A DNA stretch of 43,920 nt from JAWUXM01 sp034111325. GTDB lineage: Bacteria > Pseudomonadota > Alphaproteobacteria > Rickettsiales > JABIRX01. The notes below the pieces were generated by a model that was given only the letters and a program-made list of their open reading frames with translations, was not told the DNA's origin and did not search any database. Positions 1-8,628 of the stretch are shown here, piece after piece. The DNA lies in NCBI GenBank assembly GCA_034111325.1, contig JAWUXM010000042.1:1-43920 (forward strand), written 5' to 3'. How positions within the stretch are numbered: position 1 is the first letter of the stretch; every line of letters starts with the position of its first letter. A program made the position numbers and the translations under genes.

Positions 1-2456
1 TCCTCCAGATCTCCTATAGATGATGCTTTTCGTTCACGCGTCGGAACCTGTAATAAACCTTTTCCCGTTTTTTGAGGAGCATCCTTTGAAGCATAACTTA
101 AATCTGAATCTGAACCAGAGGCTGGGGCTGGGGTTCGCGCTCGGGTTGGGGCTGGGGCTGGCGCCTCAATCCGCACTATAGAACGACGTATAGAAGCAAC
201 AACACCATACTTACTATCTATATCCACAGTATCCTCATAATCCTTCTTGCTTTGTAAAATAAAAAGCACCTCTTCTAACTTCTCAGCAGAAACAATTATT
301 TTTGGACTCTTCAAAAGCGCCGCTATGTTTTCTAAATTCACCTCTCTCGGAAGTAACGCATAATCTAACGGCTTGCGCCCTTCTTTATCTTCTGCATTTA
401 CAGCCGCTATGTTTTCTAAATTCACCTCTCTCGGAAGTAACGCATAATCTAACGGCTTGCGCCCTTCTTTATCTTCTGCATTTACATCCGCATTTCCTCC
501 TAGCAAAGCTTCAATGACACCAACATTATCAAGCGATGCTGCCAAATGTAGCGGCGTCTCGCCATCGTTATCCTTAGCTTCAAGGTTTGCCTCTGCCGTT
601 ATCAAAGCCTCTACAGCTGCAGGCTTATTACTGAATACTGCCAAATGTAGCGGCGTACAGCCCCTGTTATCCCTAGCTTCAAGGTCTGCATTTAAAGCTA
701 TCAACCTGTTTATTTCCGAAGCACCCTCTTCTGCTGCATGATGTAGTGGCGTCAGGCCATCTTTATACTGCTCGCCCTGATCTGGTGGCGTTGCTGGCTG
801 CACTGGGGTTGTTGACACTGGTGTTACTGTTTCTGGTGCTGGTGTTGCTGGCTGCACTGGTGTTGTTGACACTGGTGTTACTGTTTCTGGTGCTGGCGTT
901 GCTGGCTGCACTGGTGTTGTCGGCGCTGGGGTATCAGCTGCTCCACTATCCACAGGCGAATTACTATCCACAGGCGAATTACTATCCACAGACGAATTAC
1001 TATCTACACCACCCCCTTCTGGAGCAACCTGCTTATTAAGGGTTCCGAAAGAAGTATCCAAGCTTACCTTGAGTGTTGGAGAATCGCTATTTTGATCCGA
1101 GTTTCCGCCTGAGCCTTTCCTTTCACCCCTATTTTTTACTGTTTTTTTACTAACCCCCACTATCTTCCCAACAGCCTCCCAAAGCCGCTTGCTACCTGCA
1201 TAACCAAAACCTGGATCAACAGAATAATCAAGTGGTGTTCCGTAATGAAGACAAGACGCCGCATAGGCAGCAAGATTTACGGTATGGTCACCAGCGCTGA
1301 TTTCATGGTTAATATGTCTGAGATTACCCTTTTTATCAAAGAGAGCATCGATTATTTCGTCTTGCCCATGCGATGTTTCAAATGCTAAACTCTTTGAAGC
1401 TCTATTGATCTCTTTCCACCTATTACTTTTATGACAACATTCACCAACAAAGGTTAGTAGCTTTACTCTAGCCTTTTTTATACCTGCCTCGTTCGTGGGT
1501 TGCTGCAAATGTGCGCTAGAGAGTTCGTTAAGAATACTCTTTACTTCTAGTAGATCTGCTAGTTGATCTTTTACTGCTTGAGTTTCTTCTGACCCCTTAA
1601 GAGCTACGTCTACCGACTGAAGAGGTACTTTTAAGTGCGAATTATCTAGTCTCTCCAAGAGATTCTCTGTTGAAGTAGGACTCAGACTTATAAATCCCTC
1701 ATTCCTATTCATCTCATATAATGCCCTCAGGGAACTAAAGTGCTCATGAGCACGCTGCAACGCCCCGCTCAAGGTAGTTGCGTCACTAGGCGAAGACAGA
1801 GGCGAAGACGGAGACAGAGGCAGAGACAGAGGCGGAGACAGAGGCGCTTCTTCTTCATCACTTAAATCTAAATTTGAACCAGAAGCTACGTCTGAGGTTG
1901 TTTCTTGTCCTGTATTACGACTAAGATTTGTTCGTAGAGGCATTCCCGTACCCTTACCACTCTCCTTTGAAACCCCGATAACTGTCTTAACTGTCTTATC
2001 AGCAACAACCTTCCAAAATGCATCGCTCTTTTTATCCTCCGAAGCACCTAAATCAGAAGAACTACCCGAAGCACCTAAATCAGGAGAACTACCCGAATCA
2101 CCTAAATCAAAAGAAGGGTGTAAGTCATGACCTAAGGGGTCAGCTGCGCCTGAGTTAGAGATTGCACCCCCTCCTCGAGGAGAGAAGACCTGGTATCTTT
2201 GAAGCGATATTTTATCATATGCATAGCCTCTAACAAAGGTTTCTAATTCAGTTTTACCAAAAGCCTTATTATCTTTAAAATGATCCTTAACCGCTTCATC
2301 ATATATATTGCCAAGTTGTGTTTCTACCTCCTCAGTTAATTTTGCTTCTAGCTCAGACTTCTCCTTATAGTTCTTATATTTTCCTATAAAAACTTTTTTC
2401 TGCGCTAGAATGAGGTCTTTTTGTTCTGGTGTGAGGTTATTAATAACTAATGGCAT
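1..2456 (-). CDS. Large ankyrin-repeat protein, C-terminus beyond window
   Basis: I translated this frame codon by codon from ATG at 2454-2456 to the window edge: about 818 codons without a stop, so the protein is truncated only by the window. Residues 1-100 are charged and helical. Serine/aspartate/proline-rich low-complexity blocks follow (SGSSSDLGAS repeats, a PLSPPLSLPLSP stretch). A more ordered cysteine-containing region lies around 250-430. A Pro/Thr-rich repeat of 18 residues (TPAPETVTPVS type) covers about 500-555. Ankyrin repeats cover about 567-718, with clear TPLHLA cores (GLTPLHHAAEEG, GCTPLHLAVFSN, GETPLHLAASLD). A linker rich in alanine and proline follows. No signal peptide is seen. 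Ankyrin proteins of intracellular bacteria are often secreted effectors; that role is inferred here. The plus-strand open frames over this region are shadows. Confidence 0.9.
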   Translation of the reverse strand, partial: MPLVINNLTPEQKDLILAQKKVFIGKYKNYKEKSELEAKLTEEVETQLGNIYDEAVKDHFKDNKAFGKTELETFVRGYAYDKISLQRYQVFSPRGGGAISNSGAADPLGHDLHPSFDLGDSGSSPDLGASGSSSDLGASEDKKSDAFWKVVADKTVKTVIGVSKESGKGTGMPLRTNLSRNTGQETTSDVASGSNLDLSDEEEAPLSPPLSLPLSPSSPLSSPSDATTLSGALQRAHEHFSSLRALYEMNRNEGFISLSPTSTENLLERLDNSHLKVPLQSVDVALKGSEETQAVKDQLADLLEVKSILNELSSAHLQQPTNEAGIKKARVKLLTFVGECCHKSNRWKEINRASKSLAFETSHGQDEIIDALFDKKGNLRHINHEISAGDHTVNLAAYAASCLHYGTPLDYSVDPGFGYAGSKRLWEAVGKIVGVSKKTVKNRGERKGSGGNSDQNSDSPTLKVSLDTSFGTLNKQVAPEGGGVDSNSSVDSNSPVDSNSPVDSGAADTPAPTTPVQPATPAPETVTPVSTTPVQPATPAPETVTPVSTTPVQPATPPDQGEQYKDGLTPLHHAAEEGASEINRLIALNADLEARDNRGCTPLHLAVFSNKPAAVEALITAEANLEAKDNDGETPLHLAASLDNVGVIEALLGGNADVNAEDKEGRKPLDYALLPREVNLENIAAVNAEDKEGRKPLDYALLPREVNLENIAALLKSPKIIVSAEKLEEVLFILQSKKDYEDTVDIDSKYGVVASIRRSIVRIEAPAPAPTRARTPAPASGSDSDLSYASKDAPQKTGKGLLQVPTRERKASSIGDLE
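319..486. repeat. Exact 84-bp tandem duplication inside the ankyrin gene
   Basis: Bases 319-402 and 403-486 appear identical. Each copy encodes 28 residues including KEGRKPLDYALLPREVNLEN, so the reading frame is kept. The unit is shorter than a 33-residue ankyrin repeat. Perfect identity suggests a recent duplication, or an assembly or slippage event. Confidence 0.9.
787..930. repeat. 54-bp tandem repeat (Pro/Thr-rich), about 2.7 copies
   Basis: Units start near 787, 841 and 895 and share the core GTTGCTGGCTGCACTG. On the minus strand each full unit encodes 18 residues of the TTPVQPATPAPETVTPVS type, a flexible linker before the ankyrin domain. Confidence 0.85.
945..1002. repeat. 18-bp tandem repeat, three copies
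   Basis: The unit CTATCCACAGGCGAATTA recurs three times, the last with one change. On the minus strand it encodes VDSNSP-type hexapeptides. It is in frame and part of the disordered linker of the ankyrin protein. Confidence 0.85.
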
Positions 2457-2843
2457 ATTCTCAAATCCTTAAGTTACATACATTCCCTATCATAACATAT
2501 TTTGAGATAGAGTGCAAATTGTTTATATATTGTTCACCCTAGAGTCCCTTCTATAGAGCGGAGTATAGGGAAGAATACACCCCATAAATCATTAGTCAAA
2601 AACTGCTTAAATCTTATGCAATCCCTTCCCACACAAATCATCCCGAACTCAATCCGAGATCAATGCTTAAAAACATAAGTTTCCGTATGTGGAGAGTTGT
2701 GCAGATCCTGAAACAAGTTGATAAAAATCACTATTAGCGTGATTCTTACCCTTCGGGCGGAATCGGCTACGCCTCTCCGTATATAGAGCCATGCAACAAC
2801 GCCTTGCAGGTGCAGGCAGTGGTATGGAGAGGGAAGGAGTTAT
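2457..2843. other. Intergenic region with dispersed-repeat remnants, no gene
   Basis: No credible coding frame was found. About 2671-2720 is a degenerate inverted copy of the element at 29050-29173; they share, on opposite strands, segments such as TCTGCACAA and ACATACGGAAA next to AACTTGTTTCAG. A hairpin-like CTATA/TATAG pair lies near 2550-2570. In many alphaproteobacteria rpsA follows cmk; here this repeat-rich gap and the ankyrin gene lie in that place. Confidence 0.6.
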
Positions 2844-3464
2844 CTAAGACTTAATAATATCAAGGACAGAAAAGAAAACCTCATCAATAGTAAGATCTGA
2901 TGAGTCAATAATATAGGCGTTTTCAGGGATAATTAATGGTGAATTAGAACGTTTAGAATCGCGCTCATCACGCATACGCAACTGCTCTTTTATTTGCTCA
3001 TAGCTAACCTGAGAACCAGCCTCTGACAATTGTGTAAATCGCCTCTGCGCACGCACTTCTAGCCTTGCATCAATGAAAAATTTAATATCAGCATCGGGGC
3101 AAATCACGCTACCAGTATCGCGCCCGTCCAGCACCACGCCTTTTGCCTTGTTTGTATCGACAAAATCATGCTGAAATTTACGTAAATTCTGCCGCAGCTG
3201 AGAATATGCCGCAACAATCGAAGCTGTTTTTCCAACTTCTTCACTGCTTAATTGGTTATTTTCAAGATCTTGCGCTTCTAGGCTCAAAGCAGCTTCTGCC
3301 GCCAGTTTCTCATCCGTGACATCTTGCCCCGCCGCCAAGATTTTATATGCAACAGCGCGATATAGCTTGCCTGTGTCAAGATACGCATAGCCATAATGTT
3401 CAGCGATTTTTTTAGCTAATGTGCCTTTTCCTGATGCGGCAACGCCATCAAATGTAATAATCAT
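2844..3464 (-). CDS. cmk: Cytidylate kinase
   Basis: (d)CMP kinase transfers phosphate from ATP to CMP or dCMP in the cytoplasm, supplying CDP for RNA, DNA and lipid precursors. The N-terminal P-loop GVAASGKGT (residues 7-15), the following LDTGKLYRAVA nucleotide-binding segment, DGRDTGSVICPDA and the lid-like RRFTQL/RDERDSKRS region are all as in the family. At 206 residues it is slightly shorter than E. coli Cmk (227). Its ATG overlaps the aroA stop in an ATGA arrangement (3461-3464), so translation is probably coupled. aroA-cmk is a conserved alphaproteobacterial pair. Confidence 0.96.
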   Translation of the reverse strand: MIITFDGVAASGKGTLAKKIAEHYGYAYLDTGKLYRAVAYKILAAGQDVTDEKLAAEAALSLEAQDLENNQLSSEEVGKTASIVAAYSQLRQNLRKFQHDFVDTNKAKGVVLDGRDTGSVICPDADIKFFIDARLEVRAQRRFTQLSEAGSQVSYEQIKEQLRMRDERDSKRSNSPLIIPENAYIIDSSDLTIDEVFFSVLDIIKS

Positions 3465-4831
3465 AATTCACTAATTTTTGCGCCTAAATTATTCATTAAT
3501 TCCACAAAATTCGGAAAACTAGTTTTAATCATTTCACCATCATCAATCGTAATTGGCTGCTCTGCGACCATGCCTAAAATCAAGAACGACATCGCAATGC
3601 GATGATCGTCATATGTAGGAATTAGCGCATTACCTTTAACATCGCCACCTTCAACGATTAAATCATCATTTTCAATCTCTGCCTTTACGCCACAAAGGCG
3701 CAAACCATCACACATTGCTTGCAGGCGGTCTGATTCCTTCACTCGCAATTCATGCAAACCGCGCATTCTTGTTGTGCCTTTTGCAACAGATGCGGCAATT
3801 GCTAAAATAGGATATTCATCAATCATCGAAGGTGCAATCTCCGCCGGAATATCAACCCCTTGCAAATCACTCTTTTGCACTTTTAAATCTGCGATTTGCT
3901 CACCACAAACTTCACGTTGATTGACATATTCAAGCTTTGCGCCCATTTGCTGCAAAACGCCAAAAAGACCAGTACGTAGAGGATTCACGCATATGTTTTC
4001 GATAATAATTTCTGCTCCATCCTGCGCAGCGATTAATGCACTCACCACGATAAACGCTGCCGAAGAAGGATCCCCCGGGACGCTTAGATCACGTGCTTTT
4101 ACTTGCTTTTCACCAGTGATTTTTATCACTCGCCTTTGTTGCTCATCTTGTTCAATTTTGATATCAAAACCTAAATATTTAAGCATGATCTCACTATGGT
4201 CACGTGTGCGCTGCTTTTCAATAACACTTGTTTCCCCTGCGATGTTTAACGCTGCAAGCAGAATCGCTGACTTCACCTGCGCTGATGCGACAGGCATCTC
4301 ATAAGAAATTGGCATTGCATCATTTACACCGTTTACCGTAACTGGCAATAAGCCACCTTCTTGACTCTCAAACTCTGCACCAATCTCCATCAATGGCTTA
4401 ATAACCCTGTTCATCGGGCGTTTGCGCAAGCTTTCATCACCAGTGAAAGCCACAGAAATGGGCTGGCTCGCAACCATCCCCATCAAGAGCCTAACGCCAG
4501 TTCCTGAATTACCCATATCAACCACAAGCTTAGGTTGTTTTAATGAACCTATGCCTTTGCCATTAACACGCCAATTACCTGATTTATGTTTATTGAGTTC
4601 AACCCCAAGAGAACGCAACGCAGCGATCGTACATTTTACGTCTTCTGCCTCAAGCAAACCCGTTATTTCTGTCAAACCCATAGTTTGTGAAGCAAGTAAT
4701 AAACTTCTATGTGAAATAGATTTATCACCCGCCACCGAGACATAAGAACTTGACTTTACAGAAGATACCTTGCTAATTAGTTTTACCGTCATACAATCTT
4801 TACTTGTTTTTTTACTAAAATGCGCTGGCAA
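3461..4831 (-). CDS. aroA: EPSP synthase (3-phosphoshikimate 1-carboxyvinyltransferase)
   Basis: This enzyme joins shikimate-3-phosphate and PEP in the sixth step of the shikimate pathway to chorismate. Hallmarks are AGDKSISHRSLLLA near the N-terminus, GNSGTGVRLLMG, TGDESLRKRPMNRV, EYPILAIAA, HELRVKESDRL and the terminal YDDHRIAMSF. The glyphosate-contact motif reads GNSGTG, with Gly where the tolerant CP4 enzyme has Ala. The longest frame is 456 residues, but the start may be the ATG at 4790-4792 (MTVKLISK), which matches usual family starts better; neither start has a strong Shine-Dalgarno. It is translationally coupled to cmk. Confidence 0.96.
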   Translation of the reverse strand: MPAHFSKKTSKDCMTVKLISKVSSVKSSSYVSVAGDKSISHRSLLLASQTMGLTEITGLLEAEDVKCTIAALRSLGVELNKHKSGNWRVNGKGIGSLKQPKLVVDMGNSGTGVRLLMGMVASQPISVAFTGDESLRKRPMNRVIKPLMEIGAEFESQEGGLLPVTVNGVNDAMPISYEMPVASAQVKSAILLAALNIAGETSVIEKQRTRDHSEIMLKYLGFDIKIEQDEQQRRVIKITGEKQVKARDLSVPGDPSSAAFIVVSALIAAQDGAEIIIENICVNPLRTGLFGVLQQMGAKLEYVNQREVCGEQIADLKVQKSDLQGVDIPAEIAPSMIDEYPILAIAASVAKGTTRMRGLHELRVKESDRLQAMCDGLRLCGVKAEIENDDLIVEGGDVKGNALIPTYDDHRIAMSFLILGMVAEQPITIDDGEMIKTSFPNFVELMNNLGAKISEL

Positions 4832-4847
4832 ATATAATTTATCAATT

Positions 4848-4876
4848 TTTACATTTGTGAGTTGATATATTAATAT
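4848..4876 (+). promoter_or_regulatory. Candidate sigma70-type promoter
   Basis: TTTACA (4848-4853), a 17-bp spacer and TAATAT (4871-4876) match the consensus well. It points to the lipoprotein gene at 4933. A small perfect hairpin TCTAGC-AAAA-GCTAGA lies in the presumed 5' leader at about 4900-4915. Inferred from sequence only. Confidence 0.5.
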
Positions 4877-4932
4877 TTAGCGACTATATAGAGGCCAACT
4901 CTAGCAAAAGCTAGATAATTCACAAAATAATT

Positions 4933-5400
4933 ATGTCCATGGGGAAAGGAAAATTACTTATAATCAGCGCTGGGATACTAGCCTTGACATCATGTTTGGA
5001 CATATACAGACAACCAAACTATAAGCCATATGGCGCTAATGATCGCCCGATGGGTCATATCCAAAACCCATATCAGAATTACCAATATCCTAATCAAAAA
5101 CAATATCAAAACCAATATCCAGATATTGACCAACAACATTATTATAACCAGTTTCAGCTTCAAGGACGTTATAATAATAGTGATCAGCGACCAACAGTGC
5201 AACAATATCAGCAATATCCAACTTATGATAATGATAGCACTTATCAACAAGGTTACCGCTCATATCAAACACCGCGACCAGCACAGCGATACCCTAGCTA
5301 TCGTGCGCCAACACCTGCTCAAACTGCCCCAAGAACCTATTCCCCTCCTAGAAGCAGAGGTTTGAGTGGCGGGGCTAGTGATTATGACGTTAGCCGCTAA
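4933..5400 (+). CDS. Small Q/Y/N/P-rich lipoprotein
   Basis: 155 residues. The N-terminus has a basic start, a hydrophobic stretch and lipobox LTSC, so it is probably a lipid-anchored envelope protein cut before Cys21. The mature part is low complexity: tyrosine, glutamine and asparagine dominate in short YQNQYP-like and QQYQQYP-like runs, then a proline/arginine tail. No enzyme domain is visible. A second lipoprotein of the same style lies at 35037-35915, so the genome carries at least two disordered Q/Y/P-rich surface or periplasmic lipoproteins. Function unknown. The ELM1-family gene follows 25 nt later on the same strand. Confidence 0.8.
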   Translation: MSMGKGKLLIISAGILALTSCLDIYRQPNYKPYGANDRPMGHIQNPYQNYQYPNQKQYQNQYPDIDQQHYYNQFQLQGRYNNSDQRPTVQQYQQYPTYDNDSTYQQGYRSYQTPRPAQRYPSYRAPTPAQTAPRTYSPPRSRGLSGGASDYDVSR

Positions 5401-5425
5401 TAAATTAATCAATGCAAATTAATTT

Positions 5426-6397
5426 ATGCCAAAACTTATGTCTAAAATCTGGCTATTAAATGACCATCGTCTAGGCAATTATAATCAATCTTTAGGGGTT
5501 GCTAAATATCTCAGTGAGGATGGTTGCGAGCTTATTGAGAAATCAATTTGCTTCAATAAATTCAGCAAATTACCTAATTTTCTATTAGGCAAAAATGGCT
5601 TGGCTATTGATAAGAAAAATAGCGACAATATCAGCAATGATTTTCCTGATTTAATTATTGCAACAGGCAGGAAGCTTGCCCACGCTGCCCTTTATATCAA
5701 AAAATTCTCTGGCGGAAAAAGCAGAATCATCCAAATCATGAACCCTAATTTATGTTTCAAGCATTTTGCACTGATTATCCTACCCCAACATGATAATTGC
5801 CAAAGCAAAGCTCCCAATATCATCCGCACAATTGGCAGCCCGAATAACGTTAATTACGCACAAATCAAAACCCAAGCAAAATGGAGTAAATTATCTAAAC
5901 CAATAATTGCCTTAGTTATCGGTGGCAGTAGCAAAGATACAAAAGTTGCGCCAGAAGAATTCATCAAACTCGCACAAGAAACTTCCAATATCAGCAAAAA
6001 ACTAGGCGGCACTATGATAGTCACCACTAGCCCACGCACAGGCGCCGAGAATGTCAAAAATATAAAAGAAAATATTAGCGCAAAATGTGAGTTTTTTGCC
6101 TGGGGAAAAGATAATACGAAAAATAACCCCTATCCCGCAATGCTCAAATCTGCCGATTATATTATTGTAACGGGGGATTCAATGTCAATGTGCTCTGAAG
6201 CATGCGCAACTGGCAAACCAACCTATATTTATGCATCTGGTTTTTCTGGAAAAAAACATCAACGCCTACATAAAAACCTCTATGATTTAGGCTATGCCAA
6301 ATCTTTTGAAAACTTCATAGACAATCAAGAAATCTGGCACTATGAGTCTTTAAATGAGGCGAAGCGTATTGCTGAGCATATTGAAAACTACCTATAA
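5426..6397 (+). CDS. ELM1/GtrOC1-family putative nucleoside-diphosphate-sugar epimerase (DUF1022)
   Basis: 323 residues resembling the mitochondrial-fission ELM1 family found in alphaproteobacteria and plants. Seen features are the opening WLLNDHRLGNYNQSLGVA, the middle PDLIIATGRKLAHAALYIKK and IIQIMNPNL, LVIGGSSKD, and the late DYIIVTGDSMSMCSEACATG followed by PTYIYA. The two halves look like a GT-B-type glycosyltransferase fold, and the TGDSxSMxSEA segment resembles a nucleotide-sugar binding loop. Bacterial function is not established; a role in envelope glycan synthesis is often supposed. A hairpin follows the stop. Confidence 0.75.
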   Translation: MPKLMSKIWLLNDHRLGNYNQSLGVAKYLSEDGCELIEKSICFNKFSKLPNFLLGKNGLAIDKKNSDNISNDFPDLIIATGRKLAHAALYIKKFSGGKSRIIQIMNPNLCFKHFALIILPQHDNCQSKAPNIIRTIGSPNNVNYAQIKTQAKWSKLSKPIIALVIGGSSKDTKVAPEEFIKLAQETSNISKKLGGTMIVTTSPRTGAENVKNIKENISAKCEFFAWGKDNTKNNPYPAMLKSADYIIVTGDSMSMCSEACATGKPTYIYASGFSGKKHQRLHKNLYDLGYAKSFENFIDNQEIWHYESLNEAKRIAEHIENYL

Positions 6398-6399
6398 TC

Positions 6400-6436
6400 G
6401 TCATCCTGAATCTTTGTAAAAAATTCAGGCGATGAC
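6400..6436. repeat. Hairpin GTCATC-CTGAAT / ATTCAG-GC-GATGAC
   Basis: A 12-bp stem with a 2-nt bulge just after the ELM1-family stop codon. It belongs to the GTCAT..CTGAA palindrome type seen elsewhere in the window. There is no long T run, so it may be a weak terminator or just a repeat. Confidence 0.6.
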
Positions 6437-6459
6437 AAATAATTTACTGTAATGAAATC

Positions 6460-7470
6460 ATGATCAAAATCCAAGAACCATATTTACTTTTTGTCGGTGA
6501 TGCGGAAAATAAAATCCAAGCCAAAACTGCAACAGGTATTGCATATTTCAAACCTGAAAAATGTGTTGGCTATATCAAATCCGCTGAATCACCAGTAGTT
6601 TTTGACAATCTGCCCGAACTTTCCCTAGCTGATGCTAAAGCTAAAGGCGCCAAAACTTTAATTTTAGGTTTAGCAAATATGGGCGGCTACATCCCTGAGA
6701 ATTGGATCACCACAATCATCGAGGCGATAGAACTTGGCTATGACATAGCCAATGGTATGCATACGAAATTAGAATCAATTCCCGCCATTGCGGATGCTGC
6801 AAAAGCTCAGAACATTCAACTACATAATGTTCGCCATTATGAATCCCCATTAAAAGCTGGGAGCGGTAAAAAACGTAAAGGTAAACGTATTTTAACCATC
6901 GGCACAGATTGTTCAACCGGCAAAATGTACAGCTCGCTAGTTTTAGAAAAAGCCATGCTCGCCGCAGGTTTTGATGCTAGCTTTGCTGCCACTGGGCAAA
7001 CAGGAATTTTGATTAGCGGCTCGGGGATTGCAGTTGATGCTGTGGTTTCTGACTTTATCTCAGGCGCAGTTGAGGAAATCACCCCTGATGCTGCGGATGA
7101 TCATTATTACATAATTGAAGGACAAGGCTCACTCTTTCACCCCGCCTATGCAGGTGTAAGCTTAGGTTTGTTGCATGGCGCTCAGCCTGATTACCTTGTA
7201 ATTTGTGATGAGCCAAAACGCCCGCATATGCGCCATTTACCTGATTATCCCGTGCCTGATATTCTAGATTGTTTGGCGTTAAATCTACATATGGCAGAAC
7301 TCACCAACCCAAATGTTAAACCATTAGGAATTTGCCTAAACACTTCCCATATGGAGCCTGAGGAAGCTGCACAATATAAAGCAGGTCTTATCACCAGAAG
7401 TGGTTTACCAGTCATTGACCCTTGTATTGATGATGCTAGCAAACTCATTGAGAGCCTATGCGAAAATTAA
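6460..7470 (+). CDS. dgcN: DUF1611 family protein, DgcN-like N-acetyltransferase candidate
   Basis: 336 residues. A P-loop GTDCSTGKMYSS lies near residue 148, following a basic GSGKKRKGKRIL stretch. SFAATGQTGILISGSGIAVDAVVSDFISGA and IIEGQGSLFHPAY are typical of DUF1611. In marine Proteobacteria and haloarchaea, DUF1611 proteins called DgcN were reported to acetylate D-glutamate, paired with an epimerase-like DgcA racemase. The next gene here is exactly such a partner and overlaps by 13 nt, which supports that pairing. An alternative is muropeptide (Ala-Glu) recycling. Substrate not provable from sequence; the gene symbol is tentative. Confidence 0.72.
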   Translation: MIKIQEPYLLFVGDAENKIQAKTATGIAYFKPEKCVGYIKSAESPVVFDNLPELSLADAKAKGAKTLILGLANMGGYIPENWITTIIEAIELGYDIANGMHTKLESIPAIADAAKAQNIQLHNVRHYESPLKAGSGKKRKGKRILTIGTDCSTGKMYSSLVLEKAMLAAGFDASFAATGQTGILISGSGIAVDAVVSDFISGAVEEITPDAADDHYYIIEGQGSLFHPAYAGVSLGLLHGAQPDYLVICDEPKRPHMRHLPDYPVPDILDCLALNLHMAELTNPNVKPLGICLNTSHMEPEEAAQYKAGLITRSGLPVIDPCIDDASKLIESLCEN

Positions 7471-8438
7471 TCTTCCGCCAAGAAAGCTTCCCTCTAAAAG
7501 CACCATTTAAAATAGCGCATGGCACACGCTATGAGTCAGAGGTAATTTACGTCGAAATTCAGGAAGGTAAATTTATAGGCAAAGGCGAATCTTATCCTTA
7601 TGCACGCTATGATGAGACTTGCGAAAGCGTCCTCGAGCAAATCGCCAATGCTAAAAGTGAAATCGAAAATGGCATGTCACTTTATGAATTGCAATCATAT
7701 ATGCAAGCAGGTAGCGCACGCGCAGCACTTGACCTTGCTTTGTGGGATTTAGAAAGCCAGAAACAAAATCTTCCGCTTTGGAAAATTGCAGGTCTTGCAG
7801 AGCCAAAAGCAATTAATACTGCCTATACTCTAGTAATTGATGAGCCAGAAATCATCGGTAAACAAGCGCAAGATTATGCCAATATCTACCCTATTTTAAA
7901 ATTAAAATTAGCTGGCGATGGTCAAGATGGCGAGCGCATAATGGCAGTACGCCATAATGCACCAAATGCTAAAATCGTAATTGATGCTAATGAGTCATGG
8001 AATGCTTTGGATCAAACAACTTGCCAAACAATGCTCCAAATCTGCGAGCAAGCGAATGTAAGTATGATTGAACAACCTTTCAAGGCAGGTGATGATGACA
8101 TGCTCTCACAACTTACAACTGCCATTACAATTTGTGCTGATGAATCATGCCACACCAGCCATGACCTTGAAAAGCTGCAAGGCAAATATCAAATGATAAA
8201 TATTAAGTTAGACAAAACTGGCGGCTTAACTGAATCATTGATTTTACTCAAAAAAGCCAAAGAGATGGGTTTTCAAATCATGGTTGGCTGCATGGTTACG
8301 ACATCATTAAGCATCCGTCCTGCTTATTATTTAGCACAGGAAGCTGATTTTGCTGATATTGATGGCCCTCTTCTCTTGCACCATGACCGCCCAGATGGCT
8401 TATATTTTTCTGGCGCAGTCGTTAGGGATAAAAGATGA
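7458..8438 (+). CDS. dgcA: Enolase-superfamily epimerase (DgcA / L-Ala-D/L-Glu epimerase type)
   Basis: 326 residues with all superfamily residues visible: the KLKLAG lysine pair, metal ligands in VIDANESW, MIEQPF and CADESCH, and the second catalytic lysine in INIKLDKTGG. A late DID in FADIDGPLLL matches the DxD element that dipeptide epimerases use to bind the substrate amine. That argues for an Ala-Glu dipeptide epimerase, while the DUF1611 neighbour argues for an N-acetyl-glutamate racemase (DgcA). Both possibilities link to D-glutamate from peptidoglycan. The first 13 nt overlap dgcN, so co-translation is likely. Confidence 0.8.
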   Translation: MRKLIFRQESFPLKAPFKIAHGTRYESEVIYVEIQEGKFIGKGESYPYARYDETCESVLEQIANAKSEIENGMSLYELQSYMQAGSARAALDLALWDLESQKQNLPLWKIAGLAEPKAINTAYTLVIDEPEIIGKQAQDYANIYPILKLKLAGDGQDGERIMAVRHNAPNAKIVIDANESWNALDQTTCQTMLQICEQANVSMIEQPFKAGDDDMLSQLTTAITICADESCHTSHDLEKLQGKYQMINIKLDKTGGLTESLILLKKAKEMGFQIMVGCMVTTSLSIRPAYYLAQEADFADIDGPLLLHHDRPDGLYFSGAVVRDKR

Positions 8439-8628
8439 AACAATAAACAATGCAAAGCATTACTTTGCAATTTCCCTCCACGTCACTCTCTGAATTTCGT
8501 AGAAATTCTAAGGGAATCTAGGAGCCATAATGTAATCATTTTGTTCTGTGACCATGGATTGCATTGTAACCCTAGTTATGTTGTTTAGCTTGCAACATGC
8601 GGGATCATCTCTCCCAAACTACGTTTTC
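8439..8628. repeat. Repeat-bearing convergent intergenic region
   Basis: GCAAAG-CATTA-CTTTGC forms a hairpin right after dgcA (about 8455-8471), followed by GAATTTC-GTA-GAAATTC (about 8492-8508). The phrase GGGAATCTAGGAG resembles the dispersed family near 11220-11240. No gene seen. Confidence 0.55.

Noticed and set aside
302..1039. Three plus-strand open frames
   Set aside because: They are shadows of the minus-strand ankyrin gene, whose frame was checked codon by codon to the window edge; their repeats mirror its in-frame repeats.
4990..5365. Open frames on both strands inside the first lipoprotein gene
   Set aside because: They arise from the low-complexity CAA/TAT-rich sequence; only the frame with lipobox and stop in context is credible.
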